64,000 bases of DNA from Limnohabitans sp. Bal53 (GTDB taxonomy: Bacteria > Pseudomonadota > Gammaproteobacteria > Burkholderiales > Burkholderiaceae_C). This document shows, piece by piece, positions 56,061-64,000 of this stretch. The stretch covers positions 1-64,000 of the forward strand of contig NZ_NESH01000005.1 in NCBI RefSeq assembly GCF_003063355.1, written 5' to 3'. The notes under the pieces are model-generated. The model worked only from the letters and a program-made list of their open reading frames with translations, had not been told where the DNA came from and ran no database searches. Numbering within the stretch: position 1 is the first letter of the stretch; each line of letters begins with the position of its first letter. The position numbers were made by a program, and so were the translations under genes.

Positions 56061-57824
56061 ATGAGTTTCACCCCAGACCCCACGAGCGCTGAGCGCCCGT
56101 GGCAAGCGGTTTACCCCCAAGTGGGCATCACGCCCGAGTTGCCCACGCCCGAGCACCAGAGTCTGGCGCATTTGATCCACGACCACTGCACCCGCTGGGC
56201 GCGTGACAGCCAGGCCAAGGCAGCCTTCACCTGCGTGGTGCCCAACGGCATGAACGGCAGTTTGAGTTTTGCGCAGGTCGATGCCTTGTCGGATGCCTTT
56301 GCCGGATACCTGCGCAGCACACTGGGCTTGGCCCGGGGTGACCGTGTGGCGGTGCAGTTGCCTAACAGTTTGTCTTACCCGGTTGTGGCTTTTGGTGTGC
56401 TCAAAGCCGGGTGTGTGCTCGTCAACACCAACCCGCTCTACACCGTGAGCGAAATGGTGCACCAGTTCAACAACTGCCAGGCCAAGGCCTTGGTGGTGGT
56501 GGACATGTTTGCAGACAAGCTGCCCGAGGTGCTGGCGCAAACGGGTGTGAAACACATCGTGTTCGCGGGTGTGCCCGAGTTTTTCCCGGCGATTCCGCGC
56601 GGCATCATCCGGGGTGTGCAAAAGGTCTGGAGCAAGGTGCTGCCGCCCGTGACGGTGCCGCATGTGCGCCTGCAGGCTGCGCTGGCCCAAGGCCGCGCCA
56701 CTTTGGCTCAGCAGCCTGCCAAAGGTTATTGGCAAGATTTGCAGCCACACGATTTGGCCTTGCTGCAATACACCGGGGGCACCACGGGTGTGAGCAAGGG
56801 CGCGATGATCAGCCATGGCAATTTGCTGCACAACGTGCAGCAAATGCTGGCCATGGGCGCGACCCACATGACCCCCGGCCAAGAGTGCGTGCTGACCGCG
56901 CTGCCGCTGTACCACATCTTCGCGTTCACGGCCAATTTGCTGGGCTTCCTGGCCATCGGTGCGCACAACATTTTGGTGCCCAGCCCGCGCCCAGTGCAAA
57001 ACCTGCAACGCGCTGTCGAAAACTACCCGCTCACTTGGATGACGGGTGTGAACACCTTGTTCAATGGCCTGCTCAATGAAGAGTGGTTTTTGGCTTACCC
57101 GCCCAAGCACCTGAAGGCCTCGATCGCAGGCGGCACCGCCTTGCACAGCGCCGTGGCCCAGCGCTGGCGCGAAGTGACCGGCACCCCCATCGCCGAAGGT
57201 TATGGCCTGACCGAAACCTCGCCTGTGGTGAGCTTCAACCCGCTCAGCGGCGAGCCGCGTGTGGGCAGCATCGGCATCCCGGCTCCCGGCACCGATGTGC
57301 GTTTGGTGTCTGAGACCGGTCAAGACGTGCCCTTGGGCGAGCCTGGTGAGATCTGGGTGCGTGGCCCGCAGGTCATGCAAGGCTATTGGCAAAACGAGGC
57401 CGAAACCGCCAACGTGATGCATGACGGATGGTTTGCGACGGGCGACATCGGTGTGATGGATAAGGCGGGCTTTTTCCGCATCGTGGACCGCAAAAAAGAC
57501 ATGGTGCTGGTCTCGGGCTTCAACGTTTACCCCAACGAGGTGGAAGACGTGATCGCGCAGATGGACGTGGTGCTGGAAGTGGCGGTGGTCGGCACGCCCG
57601 ACGATCGCACAGGCGAGGCGGTACGGGCCTATGTGGTGCCCAACCCCGACCATGCAGGTCAATTGACCGCCGAAGACGTGTTGGCGCACTGCAAGCAACA
57701 CCTGGCGGCCTACAAGCGGCCCAGCTCGGTGGTGCTGCGCGATGAGCTGCCCAAGTCCCCGATTGGCAAGGTGCTGCGCAAGGACCTGAAAGCCGAAGTT
57801 AACCACGAATTCAAACGCGCCTGA
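56061..57824 (+). CDS. Long-chain acyl-CoA ligase (AMP-binding, FadD-like)
   Basis: A 587-residue adenylate-forming enzyme activating fatty acids to acyl-CoA. ALLQYTGGTTGVSKGAMISH is the AMP-binding P-loop, EGYGLTETSPVVSFNPLSG the second core motif, GWFATGDIGVMDKAGFFRIV and DRKKDMVLVSGFNVYPNEVE the hinge and C-terminal domain, and KSPIGKVLRKDLK the catalytic Lys. ATG 56061 (MSFTPDPTSAERPWQAVYPQ) gives the usual length; the frame is open upstream through the terminator region, which is unlikely to be coding. Confidence 0.92.
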   Translation: MSFTPDPTSAERPWQAVYPQVGITPELPTPEHQSLAHLIHDHCTRWARDSQAKAAFTCVVPNGMNGSLSFAQVDALSDAFAGYLRSTLGLARGDRVAVQLPNSLSYPVVAFGVLKAGCVLVNTNPLYTVSEMVHQFNNCQAKALVVVDMFADKLPEVLAQTGVKHIVFAGVPEFFPAIPRGIIRGVQKVWSKVLPPVTVPHVRLQAALAQGRATLAQQPAKGYWQDLQPHDLALLQYTGGTTGVSKGAMISHGNLLHNVQQMLAMGATHMTPGQECVLTALPLYHIFAFTANLLGFLAIGAHNILVPSPRPVQNLQRAVENYPLTWMTGVNTLFNGLLNEEWFLAYPPKHLKASIAGGTALHSAVAQRWREVTGTPIAEGYGLTETSPVVSFNPLSGEPRVGSIGIPAPGTDVRLVSETGQDVPLGEPGEIWVRGPQVMQGYWQNEAETANVMHDGWFATGDIGVMDKAGFFRIVDRKKDMVLVSGFNVYPNEVEDVIAQMDVVLEVAVVGTPDDRTGEAVRAYVVPNPDHAGQLTAEDVLAHCKQHLAAYKRPSSVVLRDELPKSPIGKVLRKDLKAEVNHEFKRA

Positions 57825-57844
57825 GCGCCACAGCGGAGTTAGAT

Positions 57845-58756
57845 ATGGTCACCGAATTTGAAACCAAATTGCTGGGCGTGATGATGATGGTCATCATGAT
57901 GGGCATGGGCGCATCGCTCACCTGGCGCGATTTTTTGATCGCCTTTCGCAAGCCCAAGGGCGTGCTGGTGGGCGTTTTTTGTCAGTACGGCATCATGCCC
58001 TTCTTGGGCTTTGCCATGGCCGTTCTGCTTGACTTGCCACCCGCGTTGGCGGTGGGCCTGATCTTGATGGCCTGCATGCCCGGCGGCACCACCTCCAACA
58101 TCTTTGCTTACTTCAGCAAAGGTGTGCTGGCGCTGTCCATCATGATGACCAGCGTGTCCACCTTGGTGGCACTGGTCATGGTGCCCGCCTTGCTGGAGTT
58201 TTATTCGCAAGCGGCGGGCATCAGCGGTGACTTCAAGATTCCGGCCAGCAACGTGGCGCAGGTGCTGATGGTGCTTTTGGTGCCCACCTTGATTGGCATG
58301 GCGCTGCGCAAAATGAGCCCCAACATCGGCGCCACCATCGAGTTGCTGGGGGGATTTTTGGGCATCCTGGTGATTTTGTTCTTGGTGGTGACTTGGATTC
58401 CGCGCAACCACCAGCTGCTGGCCACGACGCCCTTGACCGTTTATTTGGCGGCCATTGGCTTGGGCCTGGTCGGCATGGCCTTGGGATACGGCCTGTCTCG
58501 TTTGCTGCGTCAGGATCATAAGCGAAGCCGCACCATCGCGCTGGAAACCGGCATTCAGAACGGGCCCTTGGCGGTCTTGATCGTGACGCTGAGCTTTGCA
58601 GGGGCCATGCAGCAAGACATCTTGCTGATCCCGGTGCTGTATTCCCTGTTCATCGTGATCAGCAGCAGCTTTGTGACGCTGGTCTTTCGCCGCCGCAGCG
58701 ACCGCGAAGCCTTGGCCCGCGACAAGGCCAAGGCCGGGCAGTTGGTCTCGGCTTGA
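57845..58756 (+). CDS. Bile acid:sodium symporter (BASS) family transporter
   Basis: A 303-residue protein with about nine or ten membrane segments. LILMACMPGGTTSNIFAYFS is the conserved sodium-site motif of BASS proteins, and TIALETGIQNGPLAVLIVTL the second crossing motif. It begins 20 bases after the acyl-CoA ligase stop, so the two may be co-transcribed and handle an organic acid or steroid-like substrate. It ends facing a hairpin shared with the convergent gene downstream. Confidence 0.9.
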   Translation: MVTEFETKLLGVMMMVIMMGMGASLTWRDFLIAFRKPKGVLVGVFCQYGIMPFLGFAMAVLLDLPPALAVGLILMACMPGGTTSNIFAYFSKGVLALSIMMTSVSTLVALVMVPALLEFYSQAAGISGDFKIPASNVAQVLMVLLVPTLIGMALRKMSPNIGATIELLGGFLGILVILFLVVTWIPRNHQLLATTPLTVYLAAIGLGLVGMALGYGLSRLLRQDHKRSRTIALETGIQNGPLAVLIVTLSFAGAMQQDILLIPVLYSLFIVISSSFVTLVFRRRSDREALARDKAKAGQLVSA

Positions 58757-58770
58757 GTCGCCTTCAAATT

Positions 58771-58786
58771 GGGGGCATTTGCCCCC
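58771..58786. terminator. Hairpin between convergent genes
   Basis: GGGGGC-ATTT-GCCCCC, a six-pair GC stem between the convergent BASS and TonB-C-like genes. No strong T run on either side, so termination strength is uncertain. Confidence 0.4.
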
Positions 58787-58810
58787 TGAGAGGTGGCCGC
58801 TCGGGGCCGT

Positions 58811-59392
58811 TCAGTCTTGACCTTCGGTCAAGGTGTCGAGCTGGAATTTGCCGCTTTGGTGCCACAACCACACGTCGGTGTAGGTGACTTGGCTCATGTG
58901 TTGGGGCACAGGGTAGGGCGCGGCGGCTTTGACCATGCGCTCGATTTGTTGCATGACTTGGGGCACATGCCGGGGCGCACGCATCCATTGCACCGACTTG
59001 ACCGAGCCGTGGCGGTCGATGTCCACGTTGAGCACGCCCACCGCCTCCAGCATGGGGGGCAGGCGACCTTTGTAGATGTGTTGGCTGTGCAGGGCATACA
59101 GGTGGCTGGCCGCGTCCTTGCGGTAGTCTTGGGCGTTGCGTGCGGTGGATTTGACAGAACCTGAGGCCGGTGAGGCGGCCGGGACGACAGCTTGTGGCAT
59201 GGCTTCGTACCGAGAGGATGCCGCTTGACTGGGGCTGCTGGGCGCCTGGCTGGTGGCTGGGCCAGGTGTGGGCTTGCCGTTGGGTTGGGTGCTGCAGCCG
59301 CTCAACCAGCCCAGGCCCAGGGCACTCAGGGCCAGCAAGGTGCGTGACAAAACCGTGTGTTTTGGGCGCTTGTTCTGGGGTGCCTGTGGCAT
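58811..59392 (-). CDS. Lipoprotein with TonB C-terminal-like domain
   Basis: A 193-residue protein. An N-terminal hydrophobic stretch ends in the lipobox LSGC (Cys33), predicting lipidation. A Pro/Ser/Ala-rich linker spans about 35-85, and the last 100 residues resemble a TonB C-terminal domain (RKDAASHLYALHSQHIYKGR, then LNVDIDRHGSVKSVQWMRA). Classical TonB has an inner-membrane helix rather than a lipid anchor, so this is TonB-like but may serve another envelope function. It stands alone. Confidence 0.7.
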   Translation of the reverse strand: MPQAPQNKRPKHTVLSRTLLALSALGLGWLSGCSTQPNGKPTPGPATSQAPSSPSQAASSRYEAMPQAVVPAASPASGSVKSTARNAQDYRKDAASHLYALHSQHIYKGRLPPMLEAVGVLNVDIDRHGSVKSVQWMRAPRHVPQVMQQIERMVKAAAPYPVPQHMSQVTYTDVWLWHQSGKFQLDTLTEGQD

Positions 59393-59489
59393 GGGTCGGG
59401 TCCTCTACTTGGCATACTCGGTATTTGGGCGTGATTGTGGCATTGGACACGGGCCTTGGCGAGCAACAATTTGACAGAGGGGTGCGTGT

Positions 59490-60287
59490 GTGAACTGGAT
59501 GATGGCAGCGTTGGATCGGTTGGCCGATGAGGCGGCGGTGCGGGTGAGTGTGCAAGCCACCCAGGGCTCGGTGCCGCGTGGGCCGGGCACACACATGTTG
59601 GTGTTTGCCGTGGGCGAGGCCGGCACGATTGGGGGCGGGCATTTGGAGTTTCAGGCGCTGGCGCATGCTCGGCGTTTGCTGGCCGGAGAGTTGGTGACCA
59701 CGCACTTGCGTCAGGTGCTGGGGCCCAGTTTGGGGCAATGCTGCGGCGGGGTGGTTGAATTGACCATGGAGCGGGTGGACGCGGACGACGTGGCGCGTTT
59801 GCGCACCTTGTTGATGCCCCCGCACACCCCGCTGGCGCTGTTTGGGGGCGGCCATGTGGGCCGGGCGATTGTGAACACCCTGGCGCCTTTGCCTTTTGCG
59901 GTGCGCTGGATCGACAGCCGCGATGAGATTTTTCCGGACGATGTGCCTGTGGATGTCGATTGCGAACACTCCAACCCGGTGCAGGCTGCGGTGGCGGATT
60001 TGGCCCCAGGCAGCCGGGTGCTGATCATGAGCTTCAGCCACGCTGAAGACCTGGACATTGTGGTGGCTTGCCTCAAGCGTCTGCGTGTGCAGGACGACTT
60101 GCCCTTTGTGGGCCTGATCGGCAGTGCCACCAAATGGGCCACCTTTCGGCACCGCTTGGAAGACAGGGGTTTCACGGCCGAGGAGATCGCCCGCATTACT
60201 TGCCCGATTGGGGTGCCGGGCATCACGGGCAAAGAGCCTGAGGTCATTGCTGTGGCGGTGGCGGCACAACTCTTGCAAACCCTTTGA
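59490..60287 (+). CDS. xdhC: Xanthine dehydrogenase accessory protein XdhC
   Basis: A 265-residue chaperone that binds and sulfurates the molybdenum cofactor before insertion into XdhB. The N-terminal XdhC/CoxI segment has GSVPRGPGTHMLVFAVGEAG and GTIGGGHLEFQAL; QCCGGVVEL holds the conserved Cys pair; the Rossmann domain has LALFGGGHVGRAIVNTLAPL and IGSATKWATFRHRLEDRGFT. It starts with GTG. It is 5 kb from xdhAB but directly precedes puuD. Confidence 0.94.
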   Translation: MNWMMAALDRLADEAAVRVSVQATQGSVPRGPGTHMLVFAVGEAGTIGGGHLEFQALAHARRLLAGELVTTHLRQVLGPSLGQCCGGVVELTMERVDADDVARLRTLLMPPHTPLALFGGGHVGRAIVNTLAPLPFAVRWIDSRDEIFPDDVPVDVDCEHSNPVQAAVADLAPGSRVLIMSFSHAEDLDIVVACLKRLRVQDDLPFVGLIGSATKWATFRHRLEDRGFTAEEIARITCPIGVPGITGKEPEVIAVAVAAQLLQTL

Positions 60288-60351
60288 GGGTGAGATGCTG
60301 GTTTCCCCTAGGCCGCCAAGCCAAAAGGGGACTGGAATCCCGAACATAAAC

Positions 60352-60366
60352 TGTATACACTTCGGT
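60352..60366 (+). promoter_or_regulatory. TGTATACACTT operator candidate before puuD
   Basis: TGTATACACTTCGGT at 60352-60366 is identical to the uraH site over 15 bases; the following GCAC/CGAC context is similar too. It lies in the 176-base xdhC-puuD gap, about 100 bases before the puuD ATG, implying that puuD has its own controlled promoter. Confidence 0.7.
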
Positions 60367-60463
60367 GCACTGGTCGCAGCGGCGCAGGTTCTCCCGGGAA
60401 CATGTTCGCGACCGAATACCCGCTCACAGGGCCCGCGGTGGTGAGGGGGTTGGAGAATCCCTG

Positions 60464-61675
60464 ATGGAATCGTATTTTCTGGAATGGGCCAATTTGTTGT
60501 TGCGATGGGTGCATGTCATCACCGCCATCGCCTGGATTGGCTCCTCGTTCTACTTTGTCTTCCTCGACAACAATCTGCAAAAACCCAACTCACCCGACCT
60601 GCTCGAAAAAGGCGTGGGCGGCGCCATGTGGGCGGTGCACGGCGGCGGTTTTTACAACCCCCAAAAGTACATGGTGGCCCCTAAAAAGATACACACCAAA
60701 CTTCATTGGTTCTATTGGGAAAGTTACTCCACCTGGCTGAGCGGCTTTGCGCTCTTCACGGTGCTTTACCTCTACAACGCGGGCACCTTCCTGATCGACA
60801 AATCGCTCATGGACTGGACGCCTGTGATGGCAGGTTCGGCCGCCGTGGGCATGTTGGTCGCCTTTTGGGTCGTGTACGACATCATTTGCCGTGTGTTTGG
60901 CTTCCGTAAAAACGGCGAGCTGATCGTTGCGGGCCTGATGATTGTGGTGGTGGCGTTTTGCTCTTGGTTGGCCAATGAGCTGTTTGCAGGCCGTGCCGCG
61001 TTCTTGTTGGTGGGCGCGATGATCGCCACCGCCATGAGCGCCAATGTGTTCTTCTGGATCATTCCCGGTCAACGCAAAGTCGTGGCCGCGATGACCAGCG
61101 GCGAAACCTATGACGCCAACGCTCTGGCCATCCACGGCAAGCGCGGCAAGCAGCGCAGCGTGCACAACACCTATTTCACGCTGCCCGTCATCTTTGCCAT
61201 GCTGAGCAACCACTACAGCTTTTTGTACACGCACGAGCAGCGCTGGGTGCTGTTGTTTGTGATGATGTTGGCCGGTGCCCTGATTCGCCAGTTCTTTGTG
61301 CAGCGCCACGGCTACCACTTGGGCCGCGCGGCCAACCCTTGGCCTTTCGCGGCTGTGGGTGTGGTGATGATCTTGGGTGTGATTGTGGCCTTGCGTCCCG
61401 CCCCCCCTAAGGCATCTACAGTGCCTGCTATGCCCGTGAGCTTTGCACAAGTGCAAAGCTTGGTGGGGCAGCACTGCCTGTCATGCCATGGTGCTCAGGT
61501 GCAAATGAAGAACGTGCGCTTGGACAGCCCTGAGTTGATCAAGCAAAACGCTCAAAACATGTACCAACAAGTGGTGGTGACCAAGCAAATGCCCATGGGC
61601 AACGCCACAGGTTTGACCGAAGAGGACCGTGCCTTGTTCGGCCGTTGGTTTCAGGCTGGGGCCAAAACCGAGTGA
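60464..61675 (+). CDS. puuD: Membrane urate oxidase PuuD with C-terminal cytochrome c
   Basis: A 403-residue integral membrane enzyme oxidising urate to 5-hydroxyisourate. The N-terminal part (about 1-310) has eight or so membrane segments, with WVHVITAIAWIGSSFYFVFL and the GGGFYNPQKYMVAPKKIHTK loop typical of PuuD. The last 100 residues carry one c-type heme motif, CLSCH, in GQHCLSCHGAQVQMKNVRLD, and a late Met (MPMGN) as likely axial ligand. Electrons would pass to the respiratory chain, without hydrogen peroxide. ATG 60464 follows GGAGAATCCCTG. Confidence 0.95.
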   Translation: MESYFLEWANLLLRWVHVITAIAWIGSSFYFVFLDNNLQKPNSPDLLEKGVGGAMWAVHGGGFYNPQKYMVAPKKIHTKLHWFYWESYSTWLSGFALFTVLYLYNAGTFLIDKSLMDWTPVMAGSAAVGMLVAFWVVYDIICRVFGFRKNGELIVAGLMIVVVAFCSWLANELFAGRAAFLLVGAMIATAMSANVFFWIIPGQRKVVAAMTSGETYDANALAIHGKRGKQRSVHNTYFTLPVIFAMLSNHYSFLYTHEQRWVLLFVMMLAGALIRQFFVQRHGYHLGRAANPWPFAAVGVVMILGVIVALRPAPPKASTVPAMPVSFAQVQSLVGQHCLSCHGAQVQMKNVRLDSPELIKQNAQNMYQQVVVTKQMPMGNATGLTEEDRALFGRWFQAGAKTE

Positions 61676-61759
61676 GTGAATGGCGATGGGGTACCAGCTG
61701 CCCCACGCCATCGGACTAACAGCCGTTGCTAAGGGTGCTTAGCCCATTGCGTGAGAGAC

Positions 61760-62362
61760 CTATAGATTTTCTGGGGGTGTCTCAAACTGGTCTGCATTTT
61801 TGCCCTTAAAGGGCGCATAAAACGCCTTGATGGCGATCATGTCTTTGTCGATGTCGCCAGACGGGACAAACAAAGGGCCCAGGCCACTGACTTTGCGCGA
61901 GTAGTCCATGTAGGCCATCACGATGGGCACTTGCGCTTGCAGGGCGATGTAATAAAAGCCGGTTTTCCAATAGCGGGTTTTGCTGCGCGTGCCTTCAGGC
62001 GGCACCACCAGGTGCACCGAGCCTTCGGCCTTGACCAATTCTTGTGCACAAGAGTCCACCAAGTTGGATGCTTGTGAGCGGTTGACCGCAATGCCGCCCA
62101 GCCAGCGCATGACCGGCCCAAACGGGAACGAAAAGATGCTGCTTTTGCCCATCCAGTAAATTTGCAGGCGCAAGGCAAAGGCCACCATCAAGGTGTAGGG
62201 CAAGTCCCAGTTGCTGGTGTGGGGCGCGGCAATGAGCACGCATTTGGTCACCCCTTCAGGCAGTTGGCCCTCAATTTTCCAGCCTGTGGCTTTGAGAAAG
62301 GCCAGCGACATGCTGCGCAAGGCGCTGTTGACGATGGGGGTGTCAAAAATGGTGCGGTGCAT
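61760..62362 (-). CDS. Lysophospholipid acyltransferase (PlsC-like) family protein
   Basis: A 200-residue acyltransferase. The HX4D motif of PlsC is altered by one step: CVLIAAPHTSNWDLPYTLMV shows HTSNWD. FPFGPVMRWLGGIAVNRSQA and LVVPPEGTRSKTRYWKTGFY (the EGTRS motif) are clear. The start is uncertain: ATG 62362 (MHRTIFDTPIVN) gives the best family match, while ATG 62413 would add 17 residues; neither has a good ribosome site. It is convergent with puuD. Confidence 0.85.
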   Translation of the reverse strand: MHRTIFDTPIVNSALRSMSLAFLKATGWKIEGQLPEGVTKCVLIAAPHTSNWDLPYTLMVAFALRLQIYWMGKSSIFSFPFGPVMRWLGGIAVNRSQASNLVDSCAQELVKAEGSVHLVVPPEGTRSKTRYWKTGFYYIALQAQVPIVMAYMDYSRKVSGLGPLFVPSGDIDKDMIAIKAFYAPFKGKNADQFETPPENL

Positions 62363-62485
62363 GGCGCAAGGTCGGTCATCGGAAATCGGCGAGGGCGACA
62401 CGCGGGTGCGCATGGCTCGGAGAATCTTGATTATGTCTGGCAAATTACCTGCAATGGCGCCAAGGTGTCGCCACTGGCCACCGCG

Positions 62486-63214
62486 TTAGTACCACCAAGC
62501 CACCGCATACGGGATCAGCATCGCCCCCGCAATGCCATGCAGTCCCATGCCCAGGCTGGCATAGGCCCCGGCCTCGGCATTCACGCTGAAAGCGCGTGAG
62601 GTGCCAATGCCGTGCGCGGCCACACCCAGGGCAAAGCCGCGTTGCCACCAAGCTGTCACGCGCAGGGCGTCGAGCACATAGCGGCCCAGCACCGCGCCCA
62701 AGATGCCGGTGCTCACCGCAAAAATGGCGGTCAGGGTGGGCGAGGCTTGCACGCGCTCGGCAATGCCCATGGCAATCGGCGCGGTGACCGATTTGGCGAC
62801 CAGGCCGCGCACCAGCGCTTCGTCCACGCCCAGCCAACGCGCCATGCCCACCGCCGTCAGCACCGAGGTGATGCCACCTGCCATGAGCGACAGCAGCAAC
62901 ACCCCCATGCGCCCCTTGAGCGAGGCAAAGCCTTTGTAAATCGGAATGGCCAGCGACACCGTGGCCGTGCCCAGCAAGAAGTGCACAAACTGCGCGCCTT
63001 CAAAGTATTGCGCATAGGGCATGTCGATCACGCTGATGCCGATGCACACCACCACCACCGCGATCAGCACCGGGTTGGCCAGCGGGTTGCGCTGGCTGCG
63101 CTCGTACAAGGTCAGGCCCAGCAGGTAAGCGCTGAGCGTGAGCACCAAAGCCAGCAGCGGACTGCCTGAGAGGTAGACCCAAATGTCGGAAATGGGCGGC
63201 AAGGTGTTGTTCAT
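62486..63214 (-). CDS. lrgB: LrgB/CidB family protein
   Basis: A 242-residue membrane protein of the LrgB family, partner of LrgA/CidA in a holin-like murein hydrolase exporter or pyruvate transport system. VHFLLGTATVSLAIPIYKGF, LVAKSVTAPIAMGIAERVQA and GVAAHGIGTSRAFSVNAEAG are family-defining. ATG 63214 overlaps the lrgA stop as ATGA. About seven membrane segments. Confidence 0.93.
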   Translation of the reverse strand: MNNTLPPISDIWVYLSGSPLLALVLTLSAYLLGLTLYERSQRNPLANPVLIAVVVVCIGISVIDMPYAQYFEGAQFVHFLLGTATVSLAIPIYKGFASLKGRMGVLLLSLMAGGITSVLTAVGMARWLGVDEALVRGLVAKSVTAPIAMGIAERVQASPTLTAIFAVSTGILGAVLGRYVLDALRVTAWWQRGFALGVAAHGIGTSRAFSVNAEAGAYASLGMGLHGIAGAMLIPYAVAWWY

Positions 63215-63558
63215 GCCGCGCTGTCCTTTTTGGCCAACAGTTTGAGCACCAACGCGGTGACCGCCACCGTGGCCGCCACGCTCAGCACCAGCGCCGCCGT
63301 GATGGCCCAAGCGTTGGCCTGCAAGACGGGCAGGTAAAGCACCACGCCCACCGACGCGGGAATGAACAACAGCCCCAGGTGCTGCAAGATGCCGCTGCCC
63401 ACCAGGTCCATGGACGCGGGCACATGGCCGCGCAGGGCCAAAAACGCCAACAGCAAGACCAGACCCAGCACGGGCCCGGGGATAAAAGGCAGGGCGAACT
63501 TGGAGAGCAGCTCGCCGAGCGCTTGGAAGAGGAAGAGTTGAACGAGGCCTTGGATCAT
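63211..63558 (-). CDS. lrgA: CidA/LrgA family protein
   Basis: A 115-residue membrane protein with four helices. LLSKFALPFIPGPVLGLVLL has the IPGPVLG motif of the CidA/LrgA family, and GILQHLGLLFIPASVGVVLY the second signature. ATG 63558 is the family-consistent start within a longer open frame. Coupled to lrgB by a four-base overlap; together they form a small holin-like module. Confidence 0.92.
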   Translation of the reverse strand: MIQGLVQLFLFQALGELLSKFALPFIPGPVLGLVLLLAFLALRGHVPASMDLVGSGILQHLGLLFIPASVGVVLYLPVLQANAWAITAALVLSVAATVAVTALVLKLLAKKDSAA

Positions 63559-63675
63559 GGCCTCAGTGTAGGACAGCTTGAATTTGCGTTGAGGGCAAAA
63601 CACTTGTGAGTCCGACGCCAACAGTGCGACATGCTCGCCGCGGTTGACCGCCGCGCTCGACATCGCGTGCCTTGG

Positions 63676-63990
63676 TTAAACGCCTGAAACCACCAAGTCC
63701 ATTGCTGCGATCAACACGCTGGCTTGTGGTGCCAAATTGCCTACCCGTTCGCGCAAACTGCGTGTGGGTAAGGGCGCTGAATAGTGCGCCAAGGCACGCA
63801 GGCTTTGCCCGTTCACCATGACCATTGGGCAAAGCTTTTCCGGGGATTTTTCAGAAAAATCAATGGAGGCCAGAGGGATGCTCAAGCGCGTGGCCAAGGC
63901 ATCGAGCAAGTCACTTTGAACGACAACCACATAAGGGATGCCGAGTGAAGCGCTTTCGCTGGGGTTCACATAAACGTCGAACTGAGCCAT
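63676..63990 (-). CDS. ccdB: CcdB family toxin
   Basis: A 104-residue CcdB-like DNA gyrase toxin. MAQFDVYVNPSESASLGIPY, VVVVQSDLLDALATRLSIPL and KLCPMVMVNGQSLRALAHY match the CcdB core, and the protein ends DLVVSGV, corresponding to the C-terminal gyrase-contact residues; F-plasmid CcdB ends WGI. The antitoxin gene should lie just right of the window: a TGA in the right phase (minus strand, 63997-63999) seven bases before the ccdB start may be its stop. Confidence 0.85.
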   Translation of the reverse strand: MAQFDVYVNPSESASLGIPYVVVVQSDLLDALATRLSIPLASIDFSEKSPEKLCPMVMVNGQSLRALAHYSAPLPTRSLRERVGNLAPQASVLIAAMDLVVSGV

Positions 63991-64000
63991 CGCGGTTCAC

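Noticed and set aside
56037..57806. 589-codon minus-strand frame opposite the acyl-CoA ligase
   Set aside because: Antisense shadow, rich in His, Gln and Arg, without recognisable domains.

Overview
The window is GC-rich, densely coded DNA from a betaproteobacterium, most likely a Burkholderiales member of the Comamonadaceae type. This rests on gene content and protein character (urtABCDE next to urease, a spoT-rpoZ-gmk-yicC / rph-rdgB-hemW housekeeping block, XdhABC with a membrane PuuD-type urate oxidase, a MaeB malic enzyme with a phosphotransacetylase-like tail). It is inference; no database search was possible.

Layout. 1-546: window edge with IS21-like terminal repeats and no convincing gene. 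547-6780: a P1-family (DmpA-like) peptidase divergent from a complete five-gene peptide-type ABC importer. 6836-6912: tRNA-Arg(ACG) with its terminator. 7032-14557: housekeeping genes greB, spoT, rpoZ, gmk, yicC, rph, rdgB, hemW. 14568-17647: a small membrane protein with a MarR-like regulator, a Gfo/Idh/MocA-type oxidoreductase and a voltage-gated-like potassium channel. 17648-23638: an accessory patch with an AraC-type regulator divergent from an isoquinoline-oxidoreductase-like pair, a truncated isochorismatase, a reading-frame remnant, one unknown small gene and a DUF3293 remnant, ending at tRNA-Ser(TGA).

23760-61675 is dominated by nitrogen scavenging from purines and urea: ureGFECB, a tiny His-rich membrane protein and ureA on the minus strand; urtABCDE on the plus strand; ureD with a NitT/TauT-type ABC transporter on the minus strand; then (after maeB) an NCS2 nucleobase permease, a PhyH-type dioxygenase, an M20 hydrolase, a UraD-AllC fusion, PuuE allantoinase, a GntR regulator and UraH, then XdhAB, XdhC and PuuD. 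Together these would take hypoxanthine/xanthine to urate, 5-hydroxyisourate, OHCU, allantoin, allantoate and ureidoglycine. Ureidoglycolate lyase (AllA) and AllE are not in the window. Urea is imported by Urt and hydrolysed by urease.

Two regulatory layers are legible. Four copies of a TGTATACACTT element, all facing the gene they precede, lie before the NitT/TauT ATPase-permease-ureD unit, the NCS2 permease, uraH (beside the GntR gene) and puuD, suggesting a GntR-controlled urate regulon. Three sigma-54 type -24/-12 promoters lie before ureA, urtA and the NitT/TauT binding protein, suggesting general nitrogen control. The rest comprises PPK2, a nuclease lipoprotein, MFS and BASS transporters, an acyl-CoA ligase, a TonB-C-like lipoprotein, an acyltransferase, LrgAB and, at the right edge, a CcdB toxin.
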